This document shows, piece by piece, positions 1 to 8,611 of a stretch of DNA of 64,000 bases (position 1 is the first letter of the stretch; every line of letters starts with the position of its first letter). The position numbers and the translations under genes were made by a program. A model generated the notes under the pieces. The model did no database searches. It was given only the letters and a program-made list of their open reading frames with translations, and was not told the origin of the DNA. This DNA is from Clostridioides difficile_D (GTDB lineage Bacteria > Bacillota > Clostridia > Peptostreptococcales > Peptostreptococcaceae), in assembly GCA_945861085.1 (NCBI GenBank), contig OX244046.1, forward strand, positions 3,844,001 to 3,908,000. Direction: 5' to 3'.

Positions 1-457
1 TAGGATTATTAGGATTACATATAAATAAGCTATCAAATTTTTCAATGTTTTTTTTAATTATATCTATATCAAGTTGAAAATTATTATCTAAATCTAAATC
101 TATAATATCTAGATTATTTAACTCAGCACTTCTTCTATACTCTGAAAAGGTCGGATTTATTATAGCTAATCTTTTTTTAATACTCTTCATAAGCAAATAA
201 ATCACTTCTGTTGCACCATTTCCAGGTATTATAAAGTTTGGATTTATATCTATATATTTTGATATATTTTCTCTCAAGTTTGTATAATTTATATCTGGAT
301 AATTCCTGCACTCTTCTAATCCTCTTAAAATGTATCTTTCTAAATTTGGTAATACATTTGGATTTATATTTGAACTAAAATCAATTATTTCTTTTGGGTC
401 TTTCCCATATAATCTTGCCATTTCATCTACATTGGCACCATGCCCTAAATCCTTCAT
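1..457 (-). CDS. cobD: CobD-like threonine-phosphate decarboxylase, N-terminal part
   Basis: The gene runs off the left edge, so only about 152 N-terminal residues are visible. It is a fold-type I PLP enzyme of the histidinol-phosphate aminotransferase/CobD family. The visible part contains IIDFSSNINP and PNFIIPGNGATEVIYLL, typical of CobD, which makes (R)-1-amino-2-propanol phosphate for the cobalamin nucleotide-loop linker. The PLP lysine lies outside the window. The start ATG is preceded by a GGGGG Shine-Dalgarno sequence about 6 bases upstream. It follows cbiB by about 31 bases as last visible gene of the riboswitch-controlled operon. HisC is the alternative; the cobalamin context favours CobD. 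Confidence 0.85.
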   Translation of the reverse strand, partial: MKDLGHGANVDEMARLYGKDPKEIIDFSSNINPNVLPNLERYILRGLEECRNYPDINYTNLRENISKYIDINPNFIIPGNGATEVIYLLMKSIKKRLAIINPTFSEYRRSAELNNLDIIDLDLDNNFQLDIDIIKKNIEKFDSLFICNPNNP

Positions 458-488
458 CTATGTCCCCCTTAAGTTAGCAAACAATAAT

Positions 489-1460
489 TTATATAATTAG
501 GTTAATTAAAATCATCCTACATAACACATATACTAGTGTAAATACCAACATAGATACAAATGAAGATGCATACATAATTTTATTAGTTTTAATTATATCC
601 TCTTTATCTATATCCCTAAGCTTATCCCCTATTGTTGGTTTATACACTTTTTCCCCAAAATAAACATTGGTACCTCCTAGTTGTATTCCTAGAGCGCCAG
701 ATACAGCCCCTTCTGAAAAAGCACAATTTGGACTTTTATGATTCTTTCTATCTCTAATAGAAATCCTAAAACAATTCCTATAGTCATAACTTAAAAAGAA
801 ACTTCCAATCGTCATAAGAATAACAGATATTCTAGCTGGTATATAATTGGCTATATCATCAATCTTAGCAGAAGCAAAACCAATATCTTTATATTTTTTA
901 TTTTTATATCCAACTGTTGAATCCAATGTATTTATAGCTTTATATGCCATAGCAAGTGGTGCTCCTCCAATAAAGGCATAAAACATAGGCGCAATTATAC
1001 CATCTACAGTATTTTCCGCAACAGTTTCTACAGTTGCTCTTATTATCTCAGACTCACTTAAACTGGTGGTATCTCTCCCTACTATATAAGATAGCTGAAT
1101 TCTAGACTTTTTTATATCTTCAGTTTTTAATACATTATAGATTTTTAATGCTTCATCTTTTAAACATTTTGTGGCTAGTGTTGTATAAATTATAAAACTA
1201 TTTATTACAATACTCAATAATATATTAAAACTAAATAGCTTCACTATAGCATAAGTTATTAAATATGTTATTCCAACAGTTATAAACCATAATATAAATC
1301 CACCAAATTTTAACTGTCTATCATTTTTAGATACCTTCCTTACTATACCTTGAGTAAAATTTATAAGTTTACCAATAAATCTCACTGGATGAGGAAAAGA
1401 ATATGGGTCTCCTACAATTAAGTCTGTTACATATCCTATATAAATAGATAAAATATTCAT
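489..1460 (-). CDS. cbiB: Adenosylcobinamide-phosphate synthase CbiB
   Basis: CbiB joins the aminopropanol-phosphate arm to adenosylcobyric acid at the membrane. The N-terminus has the family signature around residues 13-31 (DLIVGDPYSFPHPVRFIG), and a second conserved stretch reads TVAENTVDGIIAPMFYA near residue 145. Several hydrophobic segments at both ends and around residues 60-90 fit an integral membrane protein, and 323 aa is normal for the family. The start ATG directly abuts the cbiA stop codon, indicating translational coupling. An AAAGGA ribosome site lies inside the end of cbiA. Confidence 0.95.
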   Translation of the reverse strand: MNILSIYIGYVTDLIVGDPYSFPHPVRFIGKLINFTQGIVRKVSKNDRQLKFGGFILWFITVGITYLITYAIVKLFSFNILLSIVINSFIIYTTLATKCLKDEALKIYNVLKTEDIKKSRIQLSYIVGRDTTSLSESEIIRATVETVAENTVDGIIAPMFYAFIGGAPLAMAYKAINTLDSTVGYKNKKYKDIGFASAKIDDIANYIPARISVILMTIGSFFLSYDYRNCFRISIRDRKNHKSPNCAFSEGAVSGALGIQLGGTNVYFGEKVYKPTIGDKLRDIDKEDIIKTNKIMYASSFVSMLVFTLVYVLCRMILINLII

Positions 1461-2837
1461 TTACTCATTTCCTTTACTCAAAAAATTTTCTATACAGCTT
1501 AAGTTATTATAAAAATGAGTATGAAGATATGTAGCTAGAGTGTTTCCTTTACTATAACCACCATCCCACTCTTCTACTATATTTCCATCCCTTTCTTTTT
1601 TCATTGAATATACACATTTTTCATCACTTTCAAATATTGAATGATGAAACTCATGTCCTTTAATAGATTCCCCTTTTTTAGATAAAAGAGTATTTTCCTT
1701 GGCTACACCAATACAGTACCCAAATCTCTTTAAGGAAGATGTCATCCTGCTAATTCCACTGAATATACCAACCATATTAAATTCTTCTTCTTCTTGATTC
1801 AATAGTTTCTCACCTAGATACATCAGCCCTCCACATTCTGCATAAATAGGTATGTTATTATTATGTGCTTCTAATATAGAAGTTCTCATTGATTCATTTG
1901 CTTCTAGCTCTTTTCCAAATATCTCTGGAAAACCTCCTCCAATATAAATATAATCTGAATTTGGTACTGATGTATCTTCAAGAGGACTAAAGTAGTTTAT
2001 TTCTAACCCAAGTTCTTCTAATAGCTCTATATTTTCTCTATAATAAAAATTGAATGCTTTATCATATGCTATAGCTATTGATTTATTATTAATGTGTTCT
2101 TTTATTTTATTATTTTCTATCAAAGTTTGAAAATCAAAATCACTCTTAAATTCGTCACTTTCTGATATTTCAATTATTCTATCAATATCTATATAGTTTT
2201 CAATTTCATCTGCTAGAGTGTAAAATTTTTCTCTTAATGATTTCATTTCCACACTAGGAACTAATCCTAAATGTCTAGATTCTAAAGAGAATTTATTATT
2301 TGGAGGAAAGTACCCCAACACTTCAACATTACAATACTTTTCTATAGAACTCTTGATTATTTGATAATGGCTACTAGTCTTTACATTGTTTACTATGACA
2401 CCTTTTATATTTACATCTTTATCTAGTTCCTTATATCCAAGTACCATAGCAGCACTAGATGCTGCCATAGATTTTCCATTTATAACTAATATAACAGGTG
2501 ATTTTAGTACCTTTGAAGTATGTGAACTTGTACAATTATCTAAATCTATTCCAAATCCATCATATAACCCCATAACACCTTCTATTACTGAAATATCTGC
2601 GTCCTTTGAGGACTTATTTACTATATACTTTATTTTTTCATCATCTAACATATAAGAATCTAAATTTCTGGAATGTCTTCCAGTTATAAAAGTGTGATAT
2701 GAAGGGTCTATATAGTCTGGCCCTACTTTATATGGCTGTACTTTCATATTTCTCTTAACCAAAGCTTGCATTATTCCTAATGATATTGTTGTTTTACCTA
2801 CTCCACTACTAGTACCCGCAATTAAAATTTTTTTCAT
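1461..2837 (-). CDS. cbiA: Cobyrinate a,c-diamide synthase CbiA
   Basis: CbiA amidates the a and c side chains of cobyrinate using ATP and glutamine, in the anaerobic-type cobalamin route. An ATP-binding P-loop-like motif GTSSGVGKTT is at residues 8-17. A C-terminal class I glutamine amidotransferase-like domain carries the nucleophile Cys335 in YAECGGLMYLG, and a late histidine lies in TYLHTHFYNN. The length of 458 aa is normal. It sits between cbiP (38-base gap) and cbiB (no gap). CobB-type hydrogenobyrinate synthases are related, but the neighbours use cbi-type genes. Confidence 0.95.
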   Translation of the reverse strand: MKKILIAGTSSGVGKTTISLGIMQALVKRNMKVQPYKVGPDYIDPSYHTFITGRHSRNLDSYMLDDEKIKYIVNKSSKDADISVIEGVMGLYDGFGIDLDNCTSSHTSKVLKSPVILVINGKSMAASSAAMVLGYKELDKDVNIKGVIVNNVKTSSHYQIIKSSIEKYCNVEVLGYFPPNNKFSLESRHLGLVPSVEMKSLREKFYTLADEIENYIDIDRIIEISESDEFKSDFDFQTLIENNKIKEHINNKSIAIAYDKAFNFYYRENIELLEELGLEINYFSPLEDTSVPNSDYIYIGGGFPEIFGKELEANESMRTSILEAHNNNIPIYAECGGLMYLGEKLLNQEEEEFNMVGIFSGISRMTSSLKRFGYCIGVAKENTLLSKKGESIKGHEFHHSIFESDEKCVYSMKKERDGNIVEEWDGGYSKGNTLATYLHTHFYNNLSCIENFLSKGNE

Positions 2838-2875
2838 AATACACCTCCTACCTAAATTATAAATAAAAGTTACCC

Positions 2876-4390
2876 TTATTTCATAATCTCATATATTTTT
2901 TCTATATCTAAATGTTCTCTTAAAAAATCAGCTAACTTATCATACTCTTTATCCTTAAATTCATTAAAAGAGTTTACTTTACTTTCTAATTCTTCTAAGC
3001 CTTTTTTCTTTCTTATATTGTTTAAAATTGCTCTTGTAAAACTTATTTCATCAAATATTCCATGAAGATAAGTCCCAATTACATTCCCTTCTTTATTTAC
3101 ACTTCCTTCAGTATAATTAACCTCTTTATCCAGTTTTTTGGTTATCAAATCTAAGCTTCTTACATCATTACCTCGATTTGTAATACCCATATGAATTTCA
3201 TAACCTTTTACTTTCTTACCTTTGAGGTCATTCATATATTCACTAATACATTCAATAATAGTAGCCTCTACCTGTGTTGTAGTCTTTTCTTTCTCAAATA
3301 TTGTTTCTGTATCTAAAAGACCCATTCCATCAACTTCTTCAATTTCACTTTCAACATGATAAGGGTCTTTTAATTTTTTACCTAACATTTGATATCCACC
3401 ACATATACCAAATATCAATTTACCTTGACTATGTAAATTTTTAATTTGTGACTCAAGACCACTTTTTCTTATATATGTTAAATCGTCTATAGTACTTTTA
3501 GTTCCAGGTATTATTACCATGTCTGGATTTCCCAAAGATTCTCCATAGTCTACATATCTAATACTTACATCTTCCTGTGTTTCAAATATATTAAAATCTG
3601 TAAAATTTGACATATGCGGAGTTCTAATTATTTCTATGTGTATATCACTTTTATCCATTTTTTTCTTAAATCTAGTGGTTACGCTGTCTTCATCTTCTAT
3701 TTTTATATCTGTATAAGGAACTACTCCTATGACAGGTACTTTTATGATGTCTTCTAACATCTTTACACCATCTTGTAAAAGTTCTTTTTTCCCTCTGAAT
3801 TTATTGATTATTACACCTTTTACTCTTTTTTTCTCGTCTTCATTTAATAGAAGCATTGTCCCAGCTAATGATGCAAATACTCCACCTCTATCAATATCTC
3901 CAACTATTATTACAGGTGCATCAGCTATTTCTGCCATACCCATATTAGATATATCTCTATCTTTTAAATTTATTTCTGCATTACTTCCTGCACCTTCCAT
4001 AACCACAATATCATATCTTGAATTCAAGCTGTTAAAGGTTTCCCTTAATACATCTACTAACTCCAATTTATAGTCATGATACTTAGAAGAAGGCATTTCT
4101 CCCACAACTTTACCTCTTACAATAACTTGACTTTTATTATTTCCAGAAGGCTTTAATAAAACTGGATTCATATCAGCTATTGGCTCTATTTTTGCGGCCT
4201 CTGCTTGAAATACTTGCGCTCTTCCCATTTCTAACCCTTCTTTAGTTATAAAAGAATTTAAAGCCATATTTTGTGACTTAAAAGGAGCAACAGTATAACC
4301 ATCTTGCTTAAATATTCTACATAATCCTGCTACTAATACACTTTTACCTACATTTGAAGCTGTTCCTTGTAGCATTATTTTTTTCCCCAC
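2876..4390 (-). CDS. cbiP: Cobyric acid synthase CbiP
   Basis: CbiP amidates four peripheral carboxylates of adenosylcobyrinic a,c-diamide. The N-terminal nucleotide-binding domain has GTASNVGKS at residues 9-17 and MEGAGSNAEINL near 131. The C-terminal glutamine amidotransferase domain has Cys330 in FGICGGYQMLG and His443 in GTYLHGIFD. It is 504 aa, a normal length. It is the first gene after the B12 riboswitch and its terminator, so it and cbiA, cbiB and cobD are the genes switched directly by cobalamin. A strong GGAGGGATGG ribosome site precedes the start. Confidence 0.96.
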   Translation of the reverse strand: MGKKIMLQGTASNVGKSVLVAGLCRIFKQDGYTVAPFKSQNMALNSFITKEGLEMGRAQVFQAEAAKIEPIADMNPVLLKPSGNNKSQVIVRGKVVGEMPSSKYHDYKLELVDVLRETFNSLNSRYDIVVMEGAGSNAEINLKDRDISNMGMAEIADAPVIIVGDIDRGGVFASLAGTMLLLNEDEKKRVKGVIINKFRGKKELLQDGVKMLEDIIKVPVIGVVPYTDIKIEDEDSVTTRFKKKMDKSDIHIEIIRTPHMSNFTDFNIFETQEDVSIRYVDYGESLGNPDMVIIPGTKSTIDDLTYIRKSGLESQIKNLHSQGKLIFGICGGYQMLGKKLKDPYHVESEIEEVDGMGLLDTETIFEKEKTTTQVEATIIECISEYMNDLKGKKVKGYEIHMGITNRGNDVRSLDLITKKLDKEVNYTEGSVNKEGNVIGTYLHGIFDEISFTRAILNNIRKKKGLEELESKVNSFNEFKDKEYDKLADFLREHLDIEKIYEIMK

Positions 4391-4430
4391 TTTCCATCCC
4401 TCCTTGTTAAAATTTACTAAAAAACAAATT

Positions 4431-4466
4431 AAAAAAAGTCCTAATACTTCTAAAGATAGGACTTTT
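4431..4466 (-). terminator. Riboswitch expression-platform terminator
   Basis: Read on the minus strand, a 10-bp stem AAAAGTCCTA/TAGGACTTTT with a 12-base loop is followed by a run of seven U. It lies between the cobalamin aptamer and cbiP, about 40 bases before the cbiP start. It is the likely off-state of the riboswitch; no clear antiterminator was worked out by eye. Confidence 0.85.
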
Positions 4467-4485
4467 ATATATATTAATTAAAAAT

Positions 4486-4690
4486 CTTTCACCCCGAAGA
4501 CCTCTTGTTTTAAATTAAATTAGGCAGGTATCCTGGCTTAACTTCATCCTACTTCTATAACCTTCCCATCAAATTGACAGTGGTATTTATAGTTTCGTTG
4601 GTTTCACAGTAGCGGGGGCTGCAAAGGCATCTAACCTTTTTCCCTTTTAACATCTAATTAAGAACCTAATTTTAATCTAATATTCTATTT
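4486..4690 (-). promoter_or_regulatory. Cobalamin (B12) riboswitch
   Basis: On the minus strand the hallmark core elements appear in order: AAAAGGGAA, then GCCCCCGCTACTGTGA, then AAGCCAGGATACCTGCC, matching the conserved B12-box region. A downstream element CTTCGGGGT (about 4491-4499) is complementary to the CCCCCG of the upstream loop, as expected for the L5-L13 kissing interaction. An intrinsic terminator follows and then cbiP. It is placed inside the gene cluster, between cobC and cbiP, not in front of the first gene cobT. Confidence 0.93.
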
Positions 4691-4750
4691 TCATTGTTAA
4701 TTTTACAGATATATTACAAGCACATATTGTAATATTTAGTTTTGATTAAA

Positions 4751-5365
4751 TTATATAAAGTCTGTAAAATTCATTTTATCTATTACAGCAAATCCACTAT
4801 CAACTTCTAAAACTGTAATAGATGCATTATCAATTTTAAAGTTCCAGTGATATTTATAACTACCAGAAATCAAGTGTGTTATTATATTTCTTATTGTTCC
4901 TGCATGAGAACATACAAGTATTGTTTTTGTATCTGAATTACTATCATTTTCTAAAATTATATTATCAATTTCTTTTGCCACTCTTTCATAAGAGTCTACC
5001 AAACTTTCTCCATTTGGATATCTATAGTTGCTACCTTCTTCTATCATTTTTTCAAACTCACTTGGATATTTGATTTTAATATCTTCAAAAGTTATTCCTT
5101 CAAAGTCTCCAAAACTAATTTCTCTTAGAGCTTCTTTTTCTTCTATTTCTAATAATTTCAATTTTGATATTTTTTTTATTGTATCTTTAGTACGTGTAGA
5201 TGGTGTTGTATAAATCTTGTCTATTTTTTCATGACTTAAATATCTAGTAATTTTATTTATTTGCAGTTCACCCTCTTCACTAATACAACTATTTATATGA
5301 CCTGACAATTTTCCTTTTTTATTATCATCTGTCAGTGCATGTCTTATTAATATTAATCTTATCAT
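4751..5365 (-). CDS. cobC: Alpha-ribazole-5'-phosphate phosphatase-like histidine phosphatase
   Basis: This is a 204-aa member of the histidine phosphatase (phosphoglycerate mutase-like) family. The phospho-acceptor motif LIRHALTD places the catalytic His at residue 9. A second conserved His is in VCSHAGTIRNII near residue 154, and an acidic residue lies in REISFGDFEG. By position after cobS it most likely dephosphorylates alpha-ribazole phosphate or adenosylcobalamin phosphate. The family is broad, so the specific substrate comes from context. It is the last gene before the riboswitch. Confidence 0.85.
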   Translation of the reverse strand: MIRLILIRHALTDDNKKGKLSGHINSCISEEGELQINKITRYLSHEKIDKIYTTPSTRTKDTIKKISKLKLLEIEEKEALREISFGDFEGITFEDIKIKYPSEFEKMIEEGSNYRYPNGESLVDSYERVAKEIDNIILENDSNSDTKTILVCSHAGTIRNIITHLISGSYKYHWNFKIDNASITVLEVDSGFAVIDKMNFTDFI

Positions 5366-5384
5366 ATTATCACCACTTTTTAGT

Positions 5385-6164
5385 TTAAAAAAACATAAAA
5401 ATTAACAAATATATGTAAATCAAATATACAAGCTCTGAAAGTTCTATCCCACAGCCTAATATATCTCCTGTTACTCCATCAATTTTTGCATAAATATGCT
5501 TTTTAAATAATATTATAAATATAAAAACTACTATAACTGAACCTAATACCTTAATCAACACTATATTAGGTAATAAGAATATAAATTTAGTAATAAGACC
5601 AACTATTAATAATGTGTATATTATAGCTGTTATTAACATACTTGTAGTCAATTTTCCTATAAATAAATTTCCCATTCCTTTTTCTCTTGGAGTCACAGTT
5701 TTATATGTCAATAACATTACTCCTAGCCTTGCAATCATTGGCATAAAAATTATAACCCATAATGAATTATTACTTATTATATTGTATATGAATCCAACTT
5801 TTAATAAAAGTACAAACATAATTGCTAAAAGTGAATTTGTACCCAATCTTGAATCTTTCATTATTTCAAGCATTTTTTCTTTATCTCTATAACTGTATAT
5901 TGCATCAAATGTATCTCCTAATCCATCTATATGAAGTCCTCCTGTAATTAAGACACCAGCTAGAGTTATTATTATAGAAGCTATAAATGGTTCAAATAAA
6001 AGTATAGAAATCCATCCTACTAAATAGGTTAATATACCTATGACAAAACCTACAAGTGGAAAATATACTATTGATTTATAAAATTCATTATCAAATCCTA
6101 CATTTAATTTTATAGGTATCCTTGTCAAAAACTGTAGTATTAAAATAAATCTTTCCATAGTCAC
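5385..6164 (-). CDS. cobS: Adenosylcobinamide-GDP ribazoletransferase (cobalamin synthase) CobS
   Basis: CobS joins adenosylcobinamide-GDP to alpha-ribazole (phosphate), the last assembly step, in the membrane. The diagnostic GGLHIDGLGDTFDA motif, with Mg-binding aspartates, is near residues 75-88, followed by KDSRLGTNSLLA near residue 104. Five or more hydrophobic segments make up most of the 259 aa. The gene lies 3 bases after cobU and 19 before cobC, forming a tight operon. Confidence 0.95.
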   Translation of the reverse strand: MTMERFILILQFLTRIPIKLNVGFDNEFYKSIVYFPLVGFVIGILTYLVGWISILLFEPFIASIIITLAGVLITGGLHIDGLGDTFDAIYSYRDKEKMLEIMKDSRLGTNSLLAIMFVLLLKVGFIYNIISNNSLWVIIFMPMIARLGVMLLTYKTVTPREKGMGNLFIGKLTTSMLITAIIYTLLIVGLITKFIFLLPNIVLIKVLGSVIVVFIFIILFKKHIYAKIDGVTGDILGCGIELSELVYLIYIYLLIFMFF

Positions 6165-6167
6165 ATA

Positions 6168-6728
6168 CTACTCCTTTATTTTCATGGGTATGCCACTAAC
6201 TACAAAATAAACTTCATTACTTTTTGATGCTATATATTGATTTATACGACCTACAATGTCAGCATATATCCTACTAAGTTTATTCCCAGGAACAATTCCC
6301 ATACCTAATTCATTCGTCACAAATACAAAGTATAGATTTGTTTTTTCTATTTCTTCAATAAGTTTACTAATTTGTTCTTTTATGTACTCTTCTAATTTAT
6401 TTATTTCTTCTTGAGTAGAGTCTTCTATATTTGGATTGTGTTTAAACATTAGATTATTTACTAATAATGTTACACAATCCAGTATAACAGTTTCATGTTC
6501 TTTGTATATCTCTTCAATTATGGAATATATATCTTCATATATTTCATATGTATTCCAGTTTCTAGGTCTATTCTCTTGATGCTTTTTTACTCTATCTTTC
6601 ATTTCATCATCAAATGGAATAGAAGTAGCTATATAAGCTGTATTATTATGCTTGTCCAAACATAGTTTTTCTGCAAAGTTACTCTTTCCTGACCTAGCTC
6701 CTCCTGTTACTAGAATAATTTTACTCAT
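6168..6728 (-). CDS. cobU: Adenosylcobinamide kinase / guanylyltransferase CobU
   Basis: This bifunctional enzyme phosphorylates adenosylcobinamide and transfers GMP to it. The P-loop GGARSGKS is at residues 9-16. His50 in KKHQENRPRNW fits the covalent guanylylation site. The start chosen gives MSKIILVTGG, with a GGAGTG ribosome site 5 bases upstream. A start 19 codons further out would overlap cobT and has no such site. The protein is 186 aa, the normal size. It lies 31 bases downstream of cobT. Confidence 0.94.
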   Translation of the reverse strand: MSKIILVTGGARSGKSNFAEKLCLDKHNNTAYIATSIPFDDEMKDRVKKHQENRPRNWNTYEIYEDIYSIIEEIYKEHETVILDCVTLLVNNLMFKHNPNIEDSTQEEINKLEEYIKEQISKLIEEIEKTNLYFVFVTNELGMGIVPGNKLSRIYADIVGRINQYIASKSNEVYFVVSGIPMKIKE

Positions 6729-6759
6729 CAAAACACTCCTACATATTAAATTTTTATAT

Positions 6760-7806
6760 TTATCTTCCCATGTCAATTTCATCAAAAGTTGCCATATTCT
6801 TGTAAGTATAATTTGAAGCTTCTATTATATTAAACGCTAAAGCAGCTCCACTTCCCTCACCTAACCTCATATCCATATTTAATAGAGGGTCTAATTTCAA
6901 TATATCTAATGCTCTTTTAGTTCCTGATTCTGCTGACAAATGAGATGCTATCATATATTCTCTAGTTTTTGGATTTATCTTATATGCAATTAATGCTGCT
7001 GCATAAGAAATAAATCCATCAATTACTACTGGAATTCTATTAGCACTACATCCTAATATAACACCTGCCATTGAACCTATTTCAAATCCACCTACTTTAG
7101 ATAAAATATCTACTCCATCAGTTGGATTTGGATTATTAATTTCAATAGCTTTTCTAATTACTTCAGCCTTATGTTTTAGTCTCTCTTTCTTAAGACCTGC
7201 ACCTATACCAGTAACCTCTAAAGGGTCACACCCTGAAATTACAGATATTATTGCTGTACTTGGAGTAGTATTTGCTATACCCATCTCTCCAATACCAATA
7301 ACCTTATAATCTTTTTCTATACACTGTTCTGCTATTTCAATACCTATCTCTAAACATCTAATAGCTTCTTGTTTACTCATAGCTGGACCTTTTGCCATAT
7401 TTGATGTCCCTTTTCTTATCTTGTAATCTAACACTCCATCTAGTTTTTCATCACAGTTTATTCCTACATCTACAGCTACAACATCTGCCCCTACAAATTT
7501 ACTTATTACTCCAACTCCACACAGACCTTTCGAAAAATTTGGGAATTGTAGTTTTGTTATATTTTGAGGGTCAGGTGCTACTCCTTCTTCATATACACCA
7601 TGGTCTCCAGCAAAAGCTATTATAACTTTTTTACTTGTATCAAAAGTTTCATTGCCAAATATTCCTGCTAATTGCATGCAAATATCTTCTATCTTTCCTA
7701 AGCTTCCAGTTGGATGTATAAGCCTGTCCAATCTCTGCTTTGTTTTTTCAATAGAAGAATTATCTAGAGAATATATGTTTTTTGATATACTTTCTAATAA
7801 ACTCAT
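6760..7806 (-). CDS. cobT: Nicotinate-nucleotide-dimethylbenzimidazole phosphoribosyltransferase CobT
   Basis: CobT activates the lower-ligand base as its alpha-ribotide. All the expected landmarks are present: PTGSLGKIE (32-40), FAGDHGV (65-71), GIGEMGIANT (171-180) and MRLGEGSGAA, which puts the catalytic base at Glu317, the canonical position. The length of 348 aa is standard. It is the promoter-proximal gene of the cobT-cobU-cobS-cobC group. No B12-box sequence is visible in the upstream 220 bases. Confidence 0.96.
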   Translation of the reverse strand: MSLLESISKNIYSLDNSSIEKTKQRLDRLIHPTGSLGKIEDICMQLAGIFGNETFDTSKKVIIAFAGDHGVYEEGVAPDPQNITKLQFPNFSKGLCGVGVISKFVGADVVAVDVGINCDEKLDGVLDYKIRKGTSNMAKGPAMSKQEAIRCLEIGIEIAEQCIEKDYKVIGIGEMGIANTTPSTAIISVISGCDPLEVTGIGAGLKKERLKHKAEVIRKAIEINNPNPTDGVDILSKVGGFEIGSMAGVILGCSANRIPVVIDGFISYAAALIAYKINPKTREYMIASHLSAESGTKRALDILKLDPLLNMDMRLGEGSGAALAFNIIEASNYTYKNMATFDEIDMGR

Positions 7807-8026
7807 TTTTTATCCTCCCAACATTGTTTTATTTTTTTAAATTATCTTTTTAGATAAAAAACACTCTTATTTTCTAAAAATTTCAACTTTTTATTTTTAT
7901 TTTTACATACATACAAAAATTATTCTACATTTTACCTTAATTTCCTTTATTTTCTATTATCAATTTGCATACAATCAGATGTTTTTTGTAAAAATAGATT
8001 TAAAAGGACTTTAAGGAGATGATATT

Positions 8027-8218
8027 GTGGATGATTTTTCTAAATTGAAAAATTTATATGAAGATGGATATAGATGTATTTATCATGACTGTGTCGATAA
8101 TAATTATACTATCTATCTTAAGAATTTTTATACGGAAGGTTCAGAAACTATCGAATTAAGTAGTGAATCAGATTTCTCACAATTCAAAGATTATATAGAT
8201 GGACTTAGAATGTCTTAA
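8027..8218 (+). CDS. Hypothetical protein, 63 aa
   Basis: I do not recognise a family. The start is GTG, with a good AAGGAG ribosome site about 8 bases upstream. The protein is acidic and soluble, with no membrane segment, alternating short helix-like and strand-like stretches, and ends in FKDYIDGLRMS. A strong symmetric terminator follows 18 bases after the stop. The 220-base gap on its left shows only an AT-rich promoter-like region. The good ribosome site and terminator support it as a real gene; no function can be assigned. Confidence 0.7.
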   Translation: MDDFSKLKNLYEDGYRCIYHDCVDNNYTIYLKNFYTEGSETIELSSESDFSQFKDYIDGLRMS

Positions 8219-8235
8219 TCATTATGAAACCCATT

Positions 8236-8265
8236 AAAATAGGGAGTTTAACAACTCCCTATTTT
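8236..8265. terminator. Bidirectional terminator between two small convergent genes
   Basis: A perfect 13-bp stem (AAAATAGGGAGTT with its complement) closes a 4-base loop and has T- or A-rich flanks. It sits between the plus-strand 63-aa gene and a minus-strand 39-aa gene, whose stop codon lies inside the right arm. It can serve both. Confidence 0.8.
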
Positions 8266-8378
8266 GAAGTCACAATTTTTTTTATAAGCTTTAAAAGTTC
8301 GTCTCTATTTATTTCTCTTTGGTTTTTTCTGTCCTTATACTCTTGAAAGTTAACAACTTTTTTATTTGGTTTTTCCAT
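8259..8378 (-). CDS. Small charged hypothetical protein, 39 aa
   Basis: The frame encodes MEKPNKKVVNFQEYKDRKNQ and then REINRDELLKLIKKIVTSK. It is rich in Lys, Arg, Glu and Asn and looks helical. A GGGAAGTGAG stretch lies just upstream of the chosen ATG; an in-frame ATG five codons earlier (8393) has no ribosome site. The stop codon lies within the right arm of a terminator shared with the convergent gene. No family is recognised. The remaining sequence up to 8550 is AT-rich with no further gene seen. Confidence 0.5.
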   Translation of the reverse strand: MEKPNKKVVNFQEYKDRKNQREINRDELLKLIKKIVTSK

Positions 8379-8550
8379 AAACTCACTTCCCATTTAACAT
8401 TATTAACTTATCTTAATATATTTTATTCTATACAATTTCTCTATTTCCTTCTATTTATAATACAAAATTTCTTAAATAATCCCAAATTTTCAAAACAAAA
8501 TTTTCAAAATATACTAAAATCTACCTTTCAAATATAATATCAAATAAAAT

Positions 8551-8579
8551 TTAATAATCTCCATACTTTATAGTATAAT
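8551..8579 (+). promoter_or_regulatory. Probable sigma-A promoter of the epimerase-like gene
   Basis: TTAATA, a 17-base spacer, then a perfect TATAAT at 8574-8579, about 33 bases before the start codon of the downstream gene. The -35 box is weak (4 of 6). Confidence 0.45.
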
Positions 8580-8611
8580 ATACTCATAAAATATAATAAA
8601 GGAGATTTTAA

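Noticed and set aside
2386..4073. Plus-strand open frames opposite cbiA and cbiP
   Set aside because: They lack ribosome sites and known motifs and mirror strongly conserved minus-strand genes, so they are antisense shadows.
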